NCBI GenBank assembly: GCA_019914945.1
Contig: CM034099.1
Coordinates: forward strand, 62,001-126,000
DNA from: Typha latifolia
Lineage: Eukaryota > Streptophyta > Magnoliopsida > Poales > Typhaceae
Direction: 5' to 3'
DNA: 64,000 nt
The position numbers were made by a program, and so were the translations under genes. The notes below the pieces were generated by a model that did not search any database, was not told where the DNA came from, and saw nothing but the letters and a program-made list of their open reading frames with translations. The number at the start of each line of letters is the position of its first letter. The stretch's first letter is position 1. This document shows positions 24,033-36,157 of the stretch, piece after piece.

Positions 24033-27008
24033 AATGCCGGGTTCGGGTATGGTCAGATTCAAGTTGTCACCCAATGTCTCTGCATAAGGATGTTCTCCAA
24101 CTACTACAATGGCGTATGAGAAACTGTGCTGTTTAATGTAGTCCGCACCAGGATTTTCTGAATATATGGTCTGCGTGCTCGGGTCGACAATTGATTTGAT
24201 ACCAGCAAGAATTGTCGTTCCTACAGTTGCCAATTTCCATAACATCAATTAGCCCATGTTATGCAGACAGAAAGAAGAAGCAAAGTGCATATTTAGGAGT
24301 CTTCGAAGTTTACCACTAGTGAGATTGTTCCCTCCGAGTCCTTGCCAAGTGATTGTCTACCCACCACACTGGTACCCCAAGTTGTCAGCATGGCTTCCTG
24401 CAATGAGAATTTTACTTGCCTTCTTAGGGAGGGGTAACAATGGCTTGTCGCCATACTTGCCATTTTTTAGCAGCACAAGGGATTTCCTTACGGCTTCTCT
24501 GGCCAGATTTCGGTGCTCCTGTTGAAATCGAAAAAGTACGGTCACAAAAAAGCATCACTTGGGAAGATAGAGAAAGGCTACATTTGCAATAAAAAGGCTG
24601 GGCAGTATGAGCAAGTGACTGACCTGCTTGCCGACCTGATCAGCCAAGCTAAGATCAGCATAGGGGTTCTCAAACAGGCCCATTGTGAATTTGGCCCGAA
24701 GGATCCTTCTTACGGCATCATCAATTCGGCTCATTGGTATGGTGCTATTATGAATTAGATTGGTCATATCAGAAATGAACTCCGTGTAGGTATATGGAAT
24801 CATTACCTGCAGCAAAAGCCAGCAAAATCGTTAGAACCTGAAATGAGGCAATAGCTAGTTCACAGATGAAATTAACTCACTGTGTATGTGTCTATGCTTG
24901 CATAAATGTCTGTAAATCAACAATGTGTGTAACTATGTCTATTTTCTTTAAAGAGGTAATAACTAATCTCGTTCTTGCATGCCAGTTCTCAGTTTTAATT
25001 GGTCCATTCAGACACTTCTTGGAGTATGTTATCTTATCATCTTGAATATACAAGTCATGAGCGGATCAAAATACCGCCTTCCTCTCTACGTATTTCATTG
25101 AACGTATGGCATTAACTCAAAATTATTCATATGCACTTCACCTAAAATATCACTTCAAATGCTGAATATTGGACAATTCTTGGGAATTATATATTAGCTG
25201 AAGATAACCAATTATAATTTGGGTGCTTCTTCCATCTAACAAAGACATATACTGACCATGTCAATGCCTGCAAGAATTCCAAGTTGAATCGAGTATGGGT
25301 AATTTGAATGTGGAGGGCTGGTAATCCTGGCAAGCCCTTGCCAATCCGAGATAATGAAACCCTAATTAATCAACAAACCCACAAATTCAGCTTTCAAGAA
25401 TCATCATGAGACCGGAAAAAAAAATCAGAAAAGTCGACATATCTGAAACCAGTTCCATTCGGTATATGAATCAGTAACCTTGAAATGGAGTTTATTTTTC
25501 AGAAAGTCAGTCACTAGATAATGGTTAGCATGCATTTTCACTCCATTCCAGCTTGAAAATGAAACCATCACAGTAGAGACGCCTTTTGCGACAGCGCTGT
25601 AGTAAGGAGGCATATGGATGCTCATTAGCCCACGTTGATCAATGATGGTGTTGTTCTCGTTAATACCCATGTATGTACCACCATCACCAACATAGTGCTT
25701 GGAACATGCAGCAACATTTCTCCTATAACATGCGCAGCAGAAGATCAAGGAGAGAAGAAAATTAATAGATGAATTTTTAATCATACTGCAGATGCTATCG
25801 ACTGAAATGACTAACTTTCCGGCAACAAAAGGGACTCCTTTTCGAGAATTTGCTGGAATATCTCCCTGTAAACCAGGAATTATCTCTGTCATTTCTTGGA
25901 CGACCATTGGATCTTCGCTGTAGCTTTCGTAGCATCTTCCCCATCTGGGATCCCTACAAACCTAAGCAAGCTCAGGCAATCAAATGAAAGAAATGGAGAA
26001 AGGAAGGCATTAAGAATGCTTAATATGTATCAAAATGTTGTTAATTCTTTAGTCTTTACAAAAGGAATCAACTTCTTATAAGTTAGTGTTTTTTTTTCCT
26101 TACTGCAATACATGGAGCGAAAACATAAGGAATGCCTGTCGCTCTGACTTCAAGAGCAGTTGCAGCTCCAATTTTCTTCACCAGAGCTGGATCCCTGAAA
26201 AAACAAGATATTTCGTGATCCATATTTCAGACAAAGAATTATATCCACAATAAGAATCCAATACAGGCATATCCTTGAATCTTGTTTACATGATATATGT
26301 TAATTGATCCAGAAGGGTGGAATTGTAAGTTAGCAGTAGAAATTTTTTTTTTGTTCCTGCATCTAAATGACTTGAAGCATAGTACTAGAAACAATAAACA
26401 GACATGACACTAGTATCTGAAGGTGGCATAGCGAAAATTCACGAGACCCAAAAGGATACAATTAGACCATGCCATGCCCTATAGTTTAGGAATACTTTCC
26501 TTGTAGCGCCAAGGCCAACATTGTGTGGAAAGACCGTAGCTTTGTAGACAGTATTGTGGCCATGGACAGCATCAATACCATAGATCATTGGGATACCCAG
26601 ACGAGTAGAAAGAGCACCCTTCTGCAATCCATTGACCATGTTCACCCAATCCTCAACAGAAGCCTGAGGAGAGGGCACGCTACCTCCCCCACTTAGCACA
26701 CTACCTGCACCAGATCTAATTAATGTTACTTAGCATCGAAATACTGCTCCAATGTCCATTTTGCTTGAACTGAAATAATGAATCTTACCAATGAAATACT
26801 TCTGCATGACACCAGCAGTTGCATTTTCTCTTTCAATTTGTGACATTTGGCCTATCTTCTCAGCAAGAGTCATGCGGTTTACCAAATCATTTATTCGAAC
26901 ATTTAGTGGTTGCTTAGGATCCTTGTATTTCAGATACTCTGCTTCCCCCATTGCCGTAAAGCAACAAAGGAGTAGTAAAACAAATGTCGAATTCCAAAAG
27001 ACATCCAT
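24033..27008 (-). pseudogene. GH3 beta-D-glucan exohydrolase, copy D (broken)
   Basis: Same nine-exon layout: 27008-26789, 26704-26500, 26194-26104, 25961-25816, 25722-25479, 25361-25257, 24806-24624, 24518-24314 and 24220-24033. The signal peptide (MDVFWNSTFVLLLLCC) and nucleophile motif ISDWQG are present. There are three lesions. The intron-2 donor reads AAG|GAAAGT, so the dinucleotide is GA. Exon 8 has TAG at 24359-24357 (codon 452) in place of the first Trp of GGWTITWQG. Exon 9 breaks off after EPG, and its remainder lies inverted at 23518-23796. Also, WQGLARI replaces WEGIDRI/WQGIDRI. Translation would end before the acid/base Glu. A leader-intron acceptor (TTTCAG|GATC) remains upstream. 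Confidence 0.9.
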
Positions 27009-27390
27009 CTTTAGATAGCAATACTACTTTCAGACGCTTGTCTATTATGATCCTGAAAGAGAATCGGATAAGCAAGAGTGCGTTATATGAGATAATTATT
27101 TTTGGTCAACAAAGATACTGGAAGGCCACTGATCGATATATAAATTATGAAATTGTAATCAGTGTTTGAGGTGATTACGATTAGTCTCAAGCAAGGTTTC
27201 TACCCACTTTCCTCACATATAAACATACAAATGCATCATCATATAAACGTCAGCACACAAAGTTCACAAGAATATTCCCATTTGAGACAAGAATGAAGCT
27301 ACTTATGTTCCAGACTCCAAGACTATGAAGCTACACAAATTAAAACCAAAGTTAAAGAGGAGAGAAGAGAAGGAGAAACTAACGAAGCAT

Positions 27391-27393
<3 letters not shown>

Positions 27394-27444
<51 letters not shown>
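27394..27444. repeat. (GA)n microsatellite
   Basis: About 25 uninterrupted GA units upstream of GH3-D. Confidence 0.95.
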
Positions 27445-27446
<2 letters not shown>

Positions 27447-27784
27447 AACGTCGGCAAAGATGGAGATGGGGCAACGGGATTAGAATGGATTTTATAGCAG
27501 AGAGACTTGAGCCTGGGAGAGTGGAAATAGCCAAGTGAATACTGAAGAATCGTGTCCAGTGGCAGTTGTTTATAGTGATGGAAAAGAAAAAAAAAATACC
27601 TAGTGAAGAATAATTTATGGGAAGCGGACAAAAGTCGGTGAAGACCTCGTTCAAATTAATTTGGGATCTCACTTAGACAAGTTGACCTTATCTGTAAAGA
27701 CTGGACTAAAGAGATCATGCGATACCACGTGTGATGCAAAAAAGGGTATACTAATTCGCCTATGTCTTTCACTCGAGTCATCTT

Positions 27785-27785
<1 letters not shown>

Positions 27786-27827
<42 letters not shown>
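27786..27827. repeat. Poly(T) tract, 42 bases
   Basis: A homopolymer run as given in the sequence. No recognisable retroposon body is attached on either side. Its length is likely to vary between individuals or assemblies. Confidence 0.9.
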
Positions 27828-27828
<1 letters not shown>

Positions 27829-28304
27829 GTGCACGAGCCTAAGTAGAATAAAACCATTAATTTATAAAGTTGATGTGGGCCAAGGGCCCTGCCTTGGCTT
27901 GGCCCTTGGGCTAATAGGATGGACTAATTCAAAACAAGCAAGGCAACCAATCATGTCCATACGCTACGCATGGATTATAGATAGAGCGAAGAGCTAGGGC
28001 TGCGGAGAATCCGGTCCCGAATTTAGGCCCTAAGACCAGATGAAGACACGAACGTTGCTTCGCAATTGCAATTGCAATTACAATTGCAAAAAGAAAATCT
28101 AAACCAATCACTCATGCACTAGCACATAGAACACGCCCTCCTTCACCTTCTCTCCAACAAACATCATACACAAATCACCACAAATTTTTTTTTAAAAAAA
28201 ACGTCCATCCTTTTTCTTTCCTCTCTACTTTCTCTTTCTCTCCCTCTCGTCTCCACCGCTCGCGATAATAACAAAAGCAAGAGGGCGTGATCCACCAAAA
28301 CCAA

Positions 28305-28415
28305 ATGGTCTCTTCTCTGACCCTCCGGTCTCTGCCGTCGCCGCTGCATCCCCAGGCCCGCCGGAACGGCGCTGCTCTCCCTCGCGCCTCTATCCTCTCT
28401 TCTTCTCCCACTGTG

Positions 28416-28455
<40 letters not shown>

Positions 28456-31400
28456 GTTGGACCAATTATTTAAAGAAAGAATGCTTCTTTACATCTAAAA
28501 GATATCCTTAAAGAAAGAATGCTTTTTGAATCTCGACTTTTTATTTCCTGGTGAAGTGGGTCATTCTTTTAGATGGCTCCTTTCCAGGTGTCTACTTTTT
28601 CTCTCACTTTGATTCGTACCAGGACCATGGTATTATCTTCATAGAAAAGTAGCTGATTCTGATCAAATAAATGGCGTTCTCCACTATGCAACTAAAATCG
28701 TGTCATATTATAGATAATAAGGTGCCCCCCCTCCCAAGCATTATATGCTAATGATTCTTGATTTCTCCTTTAGACACAAATCCGACTCAATGGTCTTGGT
28801 ACCGTGGGAAGTGCTTGGAAAACAAGATTTTGGACGTCCGTTGGAGGTGAATTGCCGTTGATTTCAAGATCGATAGGCCGAGAAACTGGGAAGGCTCTAC
28901 AAGCAGCGGAGAAGAATGTCGATATTGAGGGACAGGGCGACATTGATGAAGACAGTGATGATGATATTTCCAATGATGCACTTCGTGCTACAATAATCAA
29001 AAGCAAGAAGGTTTTAGCAATCCAGAGGGATCTACTGCAACAGGTATTAAATATATGGTATTGCAATATTATCTGACTATTCTCTCTTTAGCATTGGTTG
29101 CATTGCCTTGGAAATCATTCAGTTTCACATTTTCCTCTACTGTGATGCAACACAACTTACTACTATATCTTTCAATTATATACACCTTTAGTTGCCATGT
29201 GGCTATGCTTCTTTTTTTTCTTTGTTGGAACACAATAATTTTGAATATGATAGTACGAAATTTCCACAACTTGGTGCAGATTGTAGAGAAAAGGAAACTT
29301 ATTTCAACTATAAAAGATAATGTTGCTGAGGGGGAACAATATCCTCTTTCCCCTGATATGGAGGGTTCCTCCTCAAATATTGATAAAGATCCAAGTAATC
29401 AAGATGTTGATGATAAACATGCTTCTGAAAGTTACTTTGATAGTTATGCCCAATCAAAGGAAGTTGGTACATATGCAAATCCACCTGGTAGCACTCATAG
29501 AGGCTCTCATGATGATAGAAAACACACTGACAGTTTAGACTCTATTGCACATGCTATGGGATTATCAAGAGAGTCCAATTTGGAGCATTCCCACCAAGAG
29601 ATTCTGCCCACTGTTCTTCCCATATTCTCTGAACCAGATAAGGGGAAAGATCAGAAGCGTGATGAATCGGCAGAAGCATATGCAAGTGGTGTCAGTGAAA
29701 AGCTAGAGGCCGCAATTGAGGAAAGAAACATGACTTCACCTCCTTTGGCTGGGGATAATGTGATGAATGTCATATTGGTATCTGCAGAATGTGCTCCTTG
29801 GTCTAAAACAGGTATTAACATTTCACTTTAAATTTAAGAAGTTGTCATTTTAATAGCTCTATTTCGTCTCCTGCAATAAGGCATTTCTTGATTGTGCTTT
29901 TATTTTCTCCTTTTTTGTGTCCTTGTATGTTGTGAGGTCATTTCTAGGTTAAGGGCCTAGAATTTTATTTTCCTTTCCTTTTTTTCTCTTTCTAAGCTAA
30001 ATTTGATGTTCTTTTCTAGGTGGACTTGGAGATGTAGCTGGAGCTTTACCAAAGGCTTTGGCCAGGAGAGGACATCGTGTCATGGTTTGTATTGCTATAG
30101 TTTGTTTTCTATTCATGTTATTTGAACCAGGACTAAGGTTCCTTTACATGGGTTCAGCGTATGATTTTTCTAATTACCAAATCACTGCATAATTCTAACT
30201 AGCACTTTCTGGAGTCTAGTATACTTATTAGTCTGGTTAGAAATGCCTGAAGAGTTGCTAGATTTTTACTTTCTTAACAGGTTCAGAGATCAGTGATTCA
30301 TGTCTATTATTATTTCTAGGTAGTGGCACCAAAGTACGGAAACTATGTGGAACCCAAAGAAATAGGAGAGCGTAGAAGGTACAAGGTTGACGGGCAGGTA
30401 TATTGCTGTGTAAGTTATGTAATCGTTCAACTAGTGGAGCACATTTTATTCTGGTTTGGTGTAATATGTTGTTATGCAGGATATGGAGGTAGCCTATTTC
30501 CATGCTTACATTGATGGTGTGGATTTTGTTTTCCTGGATAGTCCTAATTTCCGCCACATAGAAAATGATATATATGGCGGAAATCGACTGGTAAAGCATT
30601 ACTTACCCATTTCAGACTTTTAGTATAATATCACCCTCTCCGATGTCTCCACCCAATGTTTTCCTTGGCAAGAGTGTCAGGATTATTGTTCAGTTATAAC
30701 TTTTTATTGATAAAAGTTAGCCAAATTGGTTCATGCTTTCTACTTTATCTGGAGTGCAGGACATTCTGAAGCGGATGATTTTTTTCTGCAAAGCAGCTAT
30801 AGAGGTATTTTCTTGAGCATTAATAACTTCATATATCATGACATATTGGAATGTGTTTTGAAAGTTTATGTAACAACTAAAATTGTTGAAAAGTACAATA
30901 AGCTTTTTTCAGGTTCCTTGGCATGTTCCCTGTGGTGGTTTCTGCTATGGAGATGGGAACCTGGTCTTCATTGCCAATGATTGGCACACTGCTCTTTTAC
31001 CTGTCTACCTAAAGGCATATTATCGCGACAATGGGTTGATGATCTATGCTCGATGTGTTCTGGTGATACACAACATAGCACACCAAGTAATATTTTAATC
31101 CTCTATGTTTTATTTCTTTTATTGTTCTACAATCAAATCTACCTGTATCTTGTTCCTATTCAACTTGATTATGCCTTGCTGTTCACTGGAGTGTTTTTTT
31201 TTCCGAACATATGCAGCATGCTATGTATTGTAGATAATTTGTACTGTGCATGCTGACCACATCACTATTAGCCTATATGAATAGACCAATACTATGGAAA
31301 GGCTGTGATGATGCATGTAGACTGTTATAAAGCAGTACTGTCTCCGATCTGCTTGTTCATCGCTTCATCTTGATTCTTGCCTAACTGTTACATGTATGGT

Positions 31401-33124
31401 ACAGGCTTCTCAATTTCTTTCTTTGCACAATTTGAGGATAGAGGAAAAAAGAAATTCTATTCCAAGGATGTGATTTAGTTAACCTTTATTGTCAAGATGC
31501 ATATTTTTTAACACAATTTATACTATTATTATTGTGATAGACCTACTGATGGGGAGATACACACAGCAAGAAGTAATATTACTTGGTGGGGCAGATATAG
31601 GCACCATAGATGCATACTTACTGTGCCTCTAATCTGTGTGAGCAAATGTATGGCGTCTTATATCTTTCCATGACCGAGATAATCATGAAACAGTTTGGAC
31701 GTGTAGCTTCAGCTCAAATTTGATGGTGGTGATGTCATTAACAAATAAAATCTTCTTCTGGAATAGCCAATCCCCTATTTAGTGTGGACTTTGGTGTAGA
31801 TCACACATCACACAACCATATAGAGGAAAAAAGAAAGAAAGTATTTAGGTATTTCATATCCTTTGAAGTGATTTATGTATGACAAGCACGGTTAAGATTG
31901 CCAAACATGCCGGTAACCACTAATTTTGTTTGAAAAAAAAAATATTCTCATTCTGATATTTTATGACTTACTAGGTTATTTAGCATCCTGTTACTTTTCT
32001 TCTAAAGCATTTTACATGTTATCCAGTTACACGGACAAATAACAACAGAGTTATTGAATTGAATCATACATCAAATCATAAAGCTCCAATATATGCCTTG
32101 ATAGTTGAGGATGTAAATTCAGTTTTGTTCTTGAAAATAGTATTTTAATTTAGATCTCTGTTTCCAGGGTCGTGGTCCAGTAGATGACTTCCGCTATGTG
32201 GATTTGCCGGGTCACTACATTGATCATTTTAAACTCCATGATCCGATGGGAGGAGATCATTTCAATATTTTTGCAGCTGGTTTAAAAGCTGCTGACCGGG
32301 TGGTTTCCGTTAGCCATGGTTATGCTTGGGAGCTGAAAACACCAGAAGGTGGTTGGGGCTTGCATGATATTATTAATGAGCATGATTGGAAACTCCAGGG
32401 TATTGTGAACGGGATTGATACGAAAGATTGGAACCCTAAATTTGATGTGCATTTAAAATCTGATGGTTACATCAACTACTCCCTAGAAACTCTTCAAACA
32501 GGCAAGGTCCAATGCAAGTCTGCTTTGCAGCGAGAGCTTGGTCTGCCTGTTTGTAATGATGTTCCTATCATTGCTTTCATTGGAAGGTTGGACCATCAGA
32601 AAGGTGTAGACCTTATTGCAGAGGCCATGCCCTGGATTGTTGGTCAAGATGTGCAGTTAATTATGTTGGGTACAGGAAGGCAAGACCTTGAAGATATGCT
32701 GAGGATGTTTGAGAGCCAACATCATGACAAAATTAGGGGATGGGTTGGGTTTTCTGTGAAGATGGCTCACCGAATAACTGCTGGTGCTGACATCTTATTA
32801 ATGCCTTCAAGATTTGAGCCTTGTGGATTGAACCAGCTCTACGCCATGATGTATGGGACTGTCCCTGTTGTGCATGCTGTAGGTGGTCTTCGAGATACTG
32901 TACATCAATTCAATCCATTAGAGGAGACAGGGTTAGGATGGACGTTTGAGAGTGCAGAGGCAAATAGGATGATAGATGCACTTGGACATTGTTTAAACAC
33001 GTACAGAAACTACAAGAGCAGTTGGGAGGGATTGCAAAAGCGAGGAATGATGCAGGACCTCAGTTGGGATGGTGCTGCCCAACGCTATGAGGAAACCCTT
33101 GTTGCTGCCAAGTACCAATGGTGA
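28305..33124 (+). CDS. SSII: Starch synthase II, plastidial (GT5)
   Basis: Transfers glucose from ADP-glucose to growing amylopectin chains in plastids. Nine exons: 28305-28412, 28774-29043, 29280-29811, 30020-30084, 30320-30397, 30480-30590, 30760-30804, 30913-31086 and 32168-33124. They encode 779 aa, the usual SSII length. The N-terminus is Ser/Arg-rich and acid-poor ([20 protein letters not shown]), as in a transit peptide. An acidic variable region (about residues 80-270) precedes the catalytic domain. The KTGGLGDV ADP-glucose motif is at residues 302-309, DWHTALLP lies in exon 8, and the C-terminal glycosyltransferase domain has [13 protein letters not shown] and [15 protein letters not shown]. 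It ends in KYQW, typical of SSII. A GTG codon at 28287 is in frame but the ATG at 28305 is preferred. A (CT)n run follows the exon-1 donor. Intron 8 (1.1 kb) is the longest. Fully intact. Confidence 0.95.
28418..28450. repeat. (CT)n microsatellite in SSII intron 1
   Basis: A CT run starting five bases after the exon-1 donor; the donor itself is GTGAGC. Confidence 0.95.
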
Positions 33125-34297
33125 TTTATGAAAGCATTTGTTCTTCATTCGCAAAGTTTTCTGTCTATTGGCACGTCTAAGGCTGTCAACAATTTCTGGC
33201 AGACAAGTAATAACAGTGATGGGAAATTGCACATTACCTATTCTTGGTGCATCCTTTATATCATCTCCAAGTTGGTGATTTCTAATCCACTTAGCAAGAT
33301 GAGTTCATAGCTGGCAATACCCTGCTATCTGCTTGTTTTCCCATTTTTCTTGATTGTAAATAGTGGAGCAGGTTACAGAACTTTTGAAACAAGCATATCT
33401 GAAGTGACTGATGTCGAAGGAAAATGCATAGAGAGTTCTTAGCAAATTATTTGAGGTGTGTATTTGCAACGCAAATCCCTGCAATTTGTTTCTCTGTTGA
33501 TAACTTCCAGCAGATTATGGAGGGGACATCTAAACCATCTCATCAAGCTTTTGAACTGTTTCTATCTGTATAGAAATTCTCTTTTTTCCCAATTTTCTTC
33601 GTCTCTGCTGACTTATTGATGTGAAGAGAAGTTATTGATGTTACAGACCTAGTCGTGATCTTCATTGGGATAAGGTTTTTTTCTTAGCCTAATCAAAATT
33701 GATTACTTTAATTTTAGAGCATAACTAGTCCTTGCCTGGAATTAGTGAGCATATATCGGCAGTCATTTCTTGATGAAATAAGAAATTGTTGTCGGAAATC
33801 GAGAACAGATAGGTTGCGCCCATGGTCATCTTCATCTAAAGATATAGGCTGGTGTGAGTCATGACATTTAAGATAACATGCATGCATGGCTTCCAATTTT
33901 GCCAATGCCTCGTAGGATATACTCCTCAATGGTAATCGTTTCTATTTTACTTTTGCAAAGTGCATGGTTCTTAGATGAAGCAAAGACGGATCGGAGCTAC
34001 GTAGAAGTAAGCTCATAAATATGTGAGACAATTAAAAACAGTCAAGTGTACGTACGAAAATAGTTTTTTTTTAATTCAATTATTTTTGTAAACATCAGCC
34101 ACTCCAAAGAATGAACGAGACTTTCCAACAAAGAAAAGGTATAGCTACCCTTGGAATCAATCCCCCCCCCAAAAAAAAAAAAAAAAAACTCAGTAAACCA
34201 CCTTCCAAAGCAATGGCATACCTCTTACGCCATCACAATCCAAGGAGAGAGCACCTTCCAGTGTACATGCATGTATTATTAAAAAATCTCCAATGCA

Positions 34298-34341
<44 letters not shown>

Positions 34342-34421
34342 TAGATACCCTCCGCCTACAGCCATAATCACATCCAAAGTAATCAAAATCGAAACTACCA
34401 AAAGATCAGGCTTGCATAAAC
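33125..34421. other. 3' flank of SSII and upstream region of RTM2-like 1
   Basis: No gene is seen. The first few hundred bases are probably SSII 3' UTR. Near the right end are a C9-A18 homopolymer pair (34162-34188) and a (TA)n run (34300-34339). Confidence 0.5.
34300..34339. repeat. (TA)n microsatellite
   Basis: About 20 AT units, 80 bp upstream of the RTM2-like 1 start codon. Confidence 0.95.
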
Positions 34422-35158
34422 ATGAGCACAACGCCCGTTCCTAGTGCTGAAAAGCGCAGCTACCAAGACTTTATACCTCCACATGAACTAGTAGTCAAAG
34501 AAGGAGGAGTCGACAGTACCTTTCTCATTAGCGTCGCAGGTATGCATGTGTACATATATTTTTGTTAATATTGGTCTTAATTAATAATTACATCTCGCAT
34601 TTCATATATGTTTGGGATCAAATTAATTAAGCATCTTTCCTTTATATGGATGGATGTTTGTGTGTAGGATTCAAGAAGGAGGAAATCAAAGTCCAATATG
34701 ACAAGTCGGGAAAGCTAATTGTTAGCGGGAAGCGCCGTCTCGCCGGCAACCAGTGGAGCCGGTTCCGCAAGGAGCTCCAATTTCCAGAGAAGTGCGACGG
34801 GAAGGAGATTCGTGCCATACTCGAGAATGGGATTCTCTACGTTAGGCTACCAAAAACGAACCGCCAAGATGATCAGCCCCAGACGCCTACGCCCGCGCCG
34901 AGCACCCAAACTACTCAAACTGATGCGACGACGAAGGATGCAGCGATAATTAGCAAGACTAAGGAAGCAGAGAAAGAGAAGAATGGAATCAAAGAGTCTG
35001 ATAAGAGAAGCGACCTGAAGCACAAGGTGGGTGGGGATTTGGACGGCAAGAGGAGGAAGGTCATCTGGACTGCGTTGCTGGTGGCGTTGCTTGGTGTGGG
35101 CTTGTATTTGTATCTCAACTACTACGAACAATCTGGACAAAGAAGATCACGTTTGTGA
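34422..35158 (+). CDS. RTM2-like small heat-shock-domain membrane protein 1
   Basis: Two exons, 34422-34539 and 34668-35158, join in phase 1 and encode 202 aa. Residues about 15-103 form an alpha-crystallin (HSP20) domain (FLISVAGFKKEEIKVQYD, ILENGILYVRLPK). A Thr/Pro/Gln then Lys/Glu-rich linker follows. One C-terminal membrane segment (IWTALLVALLGVGLYLYL, about residues 172-192) ends in a short basic tail. This is the layout of Arabidopsis RESTRICTED TEV MOVEMENT 2, a phloem-associated protein that limits long-distance potyvirus spread, and of many RTM2-like paralogues with no known role. An antiviral role is not shown by the sequence. The intron interrupts the domain at the same codon position as in RTM2-like 2. 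Confidence 0.85.
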
Positions 35159-36157
35159 TTTTAAAATCTCAAATGAATAATCCAAATGATGATATGAAAA
35201 CAATAACAAAACAAGAGAGAGAGAGAGAAGAATTGGACATGTATATATGCCTGCTCCTGTGGCTCTATGTATTTGTTAAAATATTTTAAATTACTTTTCT
35301 TCACAAGCTTAAGCTTTTTAGCGTAAATGTCAGAGACTTGGTGACTATTTTTGGATGCATATATCCACATATCAGTTTACAACTAATGATCGTGAATATA
35401 ATTAAACGCATCGTAAGTAATTATTTGCAAAGAAACCAAGTAGGAAAGACTCCTAGTAGCTGCAGATTGGTCAAAAAGATGATAAGCTTGCAGAGCACGA
35501 CGTTATTTAATATATCAATCTTGATCGGTAATTCAAAAACTTACTTTAAAATGTCATAAATGATATGTTTAGTCACAAATTCGTGACAAAATTGTTGTTT
35601 GTATTCCAGCTAATGCAGACACGAGTCTAACTACTGTTATCCGCATTTCCACCCACTATTAAAATCTATATATAGTCTTAGTTGGATTTAAAAAAACATA
35701 GGATTATTAAAAAAGAACTTTCAAAGAAGGAAACAATAATTAGGGACGAAGCTTAACCTTAATAATCAAATGTTGGAATCCGGTCCAATCAAAATTAGAA
35801 ACAAATGGGGGCGAACTAATTGGATTGATAGGAAGAAATGGAGAGACGTAAAACTCATGACTAGAACCTAGCAAACGTGCATGACAGATAAGGCAGAACC
35901 ACCCAGATCTAGAAATCTCGATTAAGGAGTCCAATATTCCTCAAAGGAAGAAACAAAGAATAATTCCTTTACCAAGCAAGCAATTAATATAGCTGAGAAG
36001 ACCTTCCTCGCAAGCGAGTTGAATTTGTCTTGTATATATGTCAGAACCCATGCATGACCTTCCTTCATTCGATCGTTTAGAGTTATTTCACATTATTATA
36101 TATATATATATATATATATATCCATTTAGTAAAAGAGATCGGAAGGAAGAAGTGCCC
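35159..36157. other. Spacer between the two RTM2-like genes
   Basis: AT-rich, no gene. An ATG at 36038 is in frame with RTM2-like 2 through a (TA)n run at about 36096-36121. It would add a 40-residue low-complexity start and is judged not used. Confidence 0.5.

Larger units (their letters stand above)
27009..28304. other. Divergent spacer between GH3-D and starch synthase II
   Basis: Holds a (GA)n run at 27394-27444, a 42-base T run at 27786-27827, and GGCCCA/TGGGCC-type motifs at about 27877-27912. The 5' leader of starch synthase II lies in the last 200-300 bp. No gene is seen. Confidence 0.55.

Noticed and set aside
27786..27827. Poly(T) tract as the end of a retroposon
   Set aside because: No SINE-like body or target duplication could be recognised on either side.
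36038..36157. Upstream ATG for RTM2-like 2
   Set aside because: The added residues are translated through a TA microsatellite (YIYIYI) and have no counterpart in RTM2-like 1.
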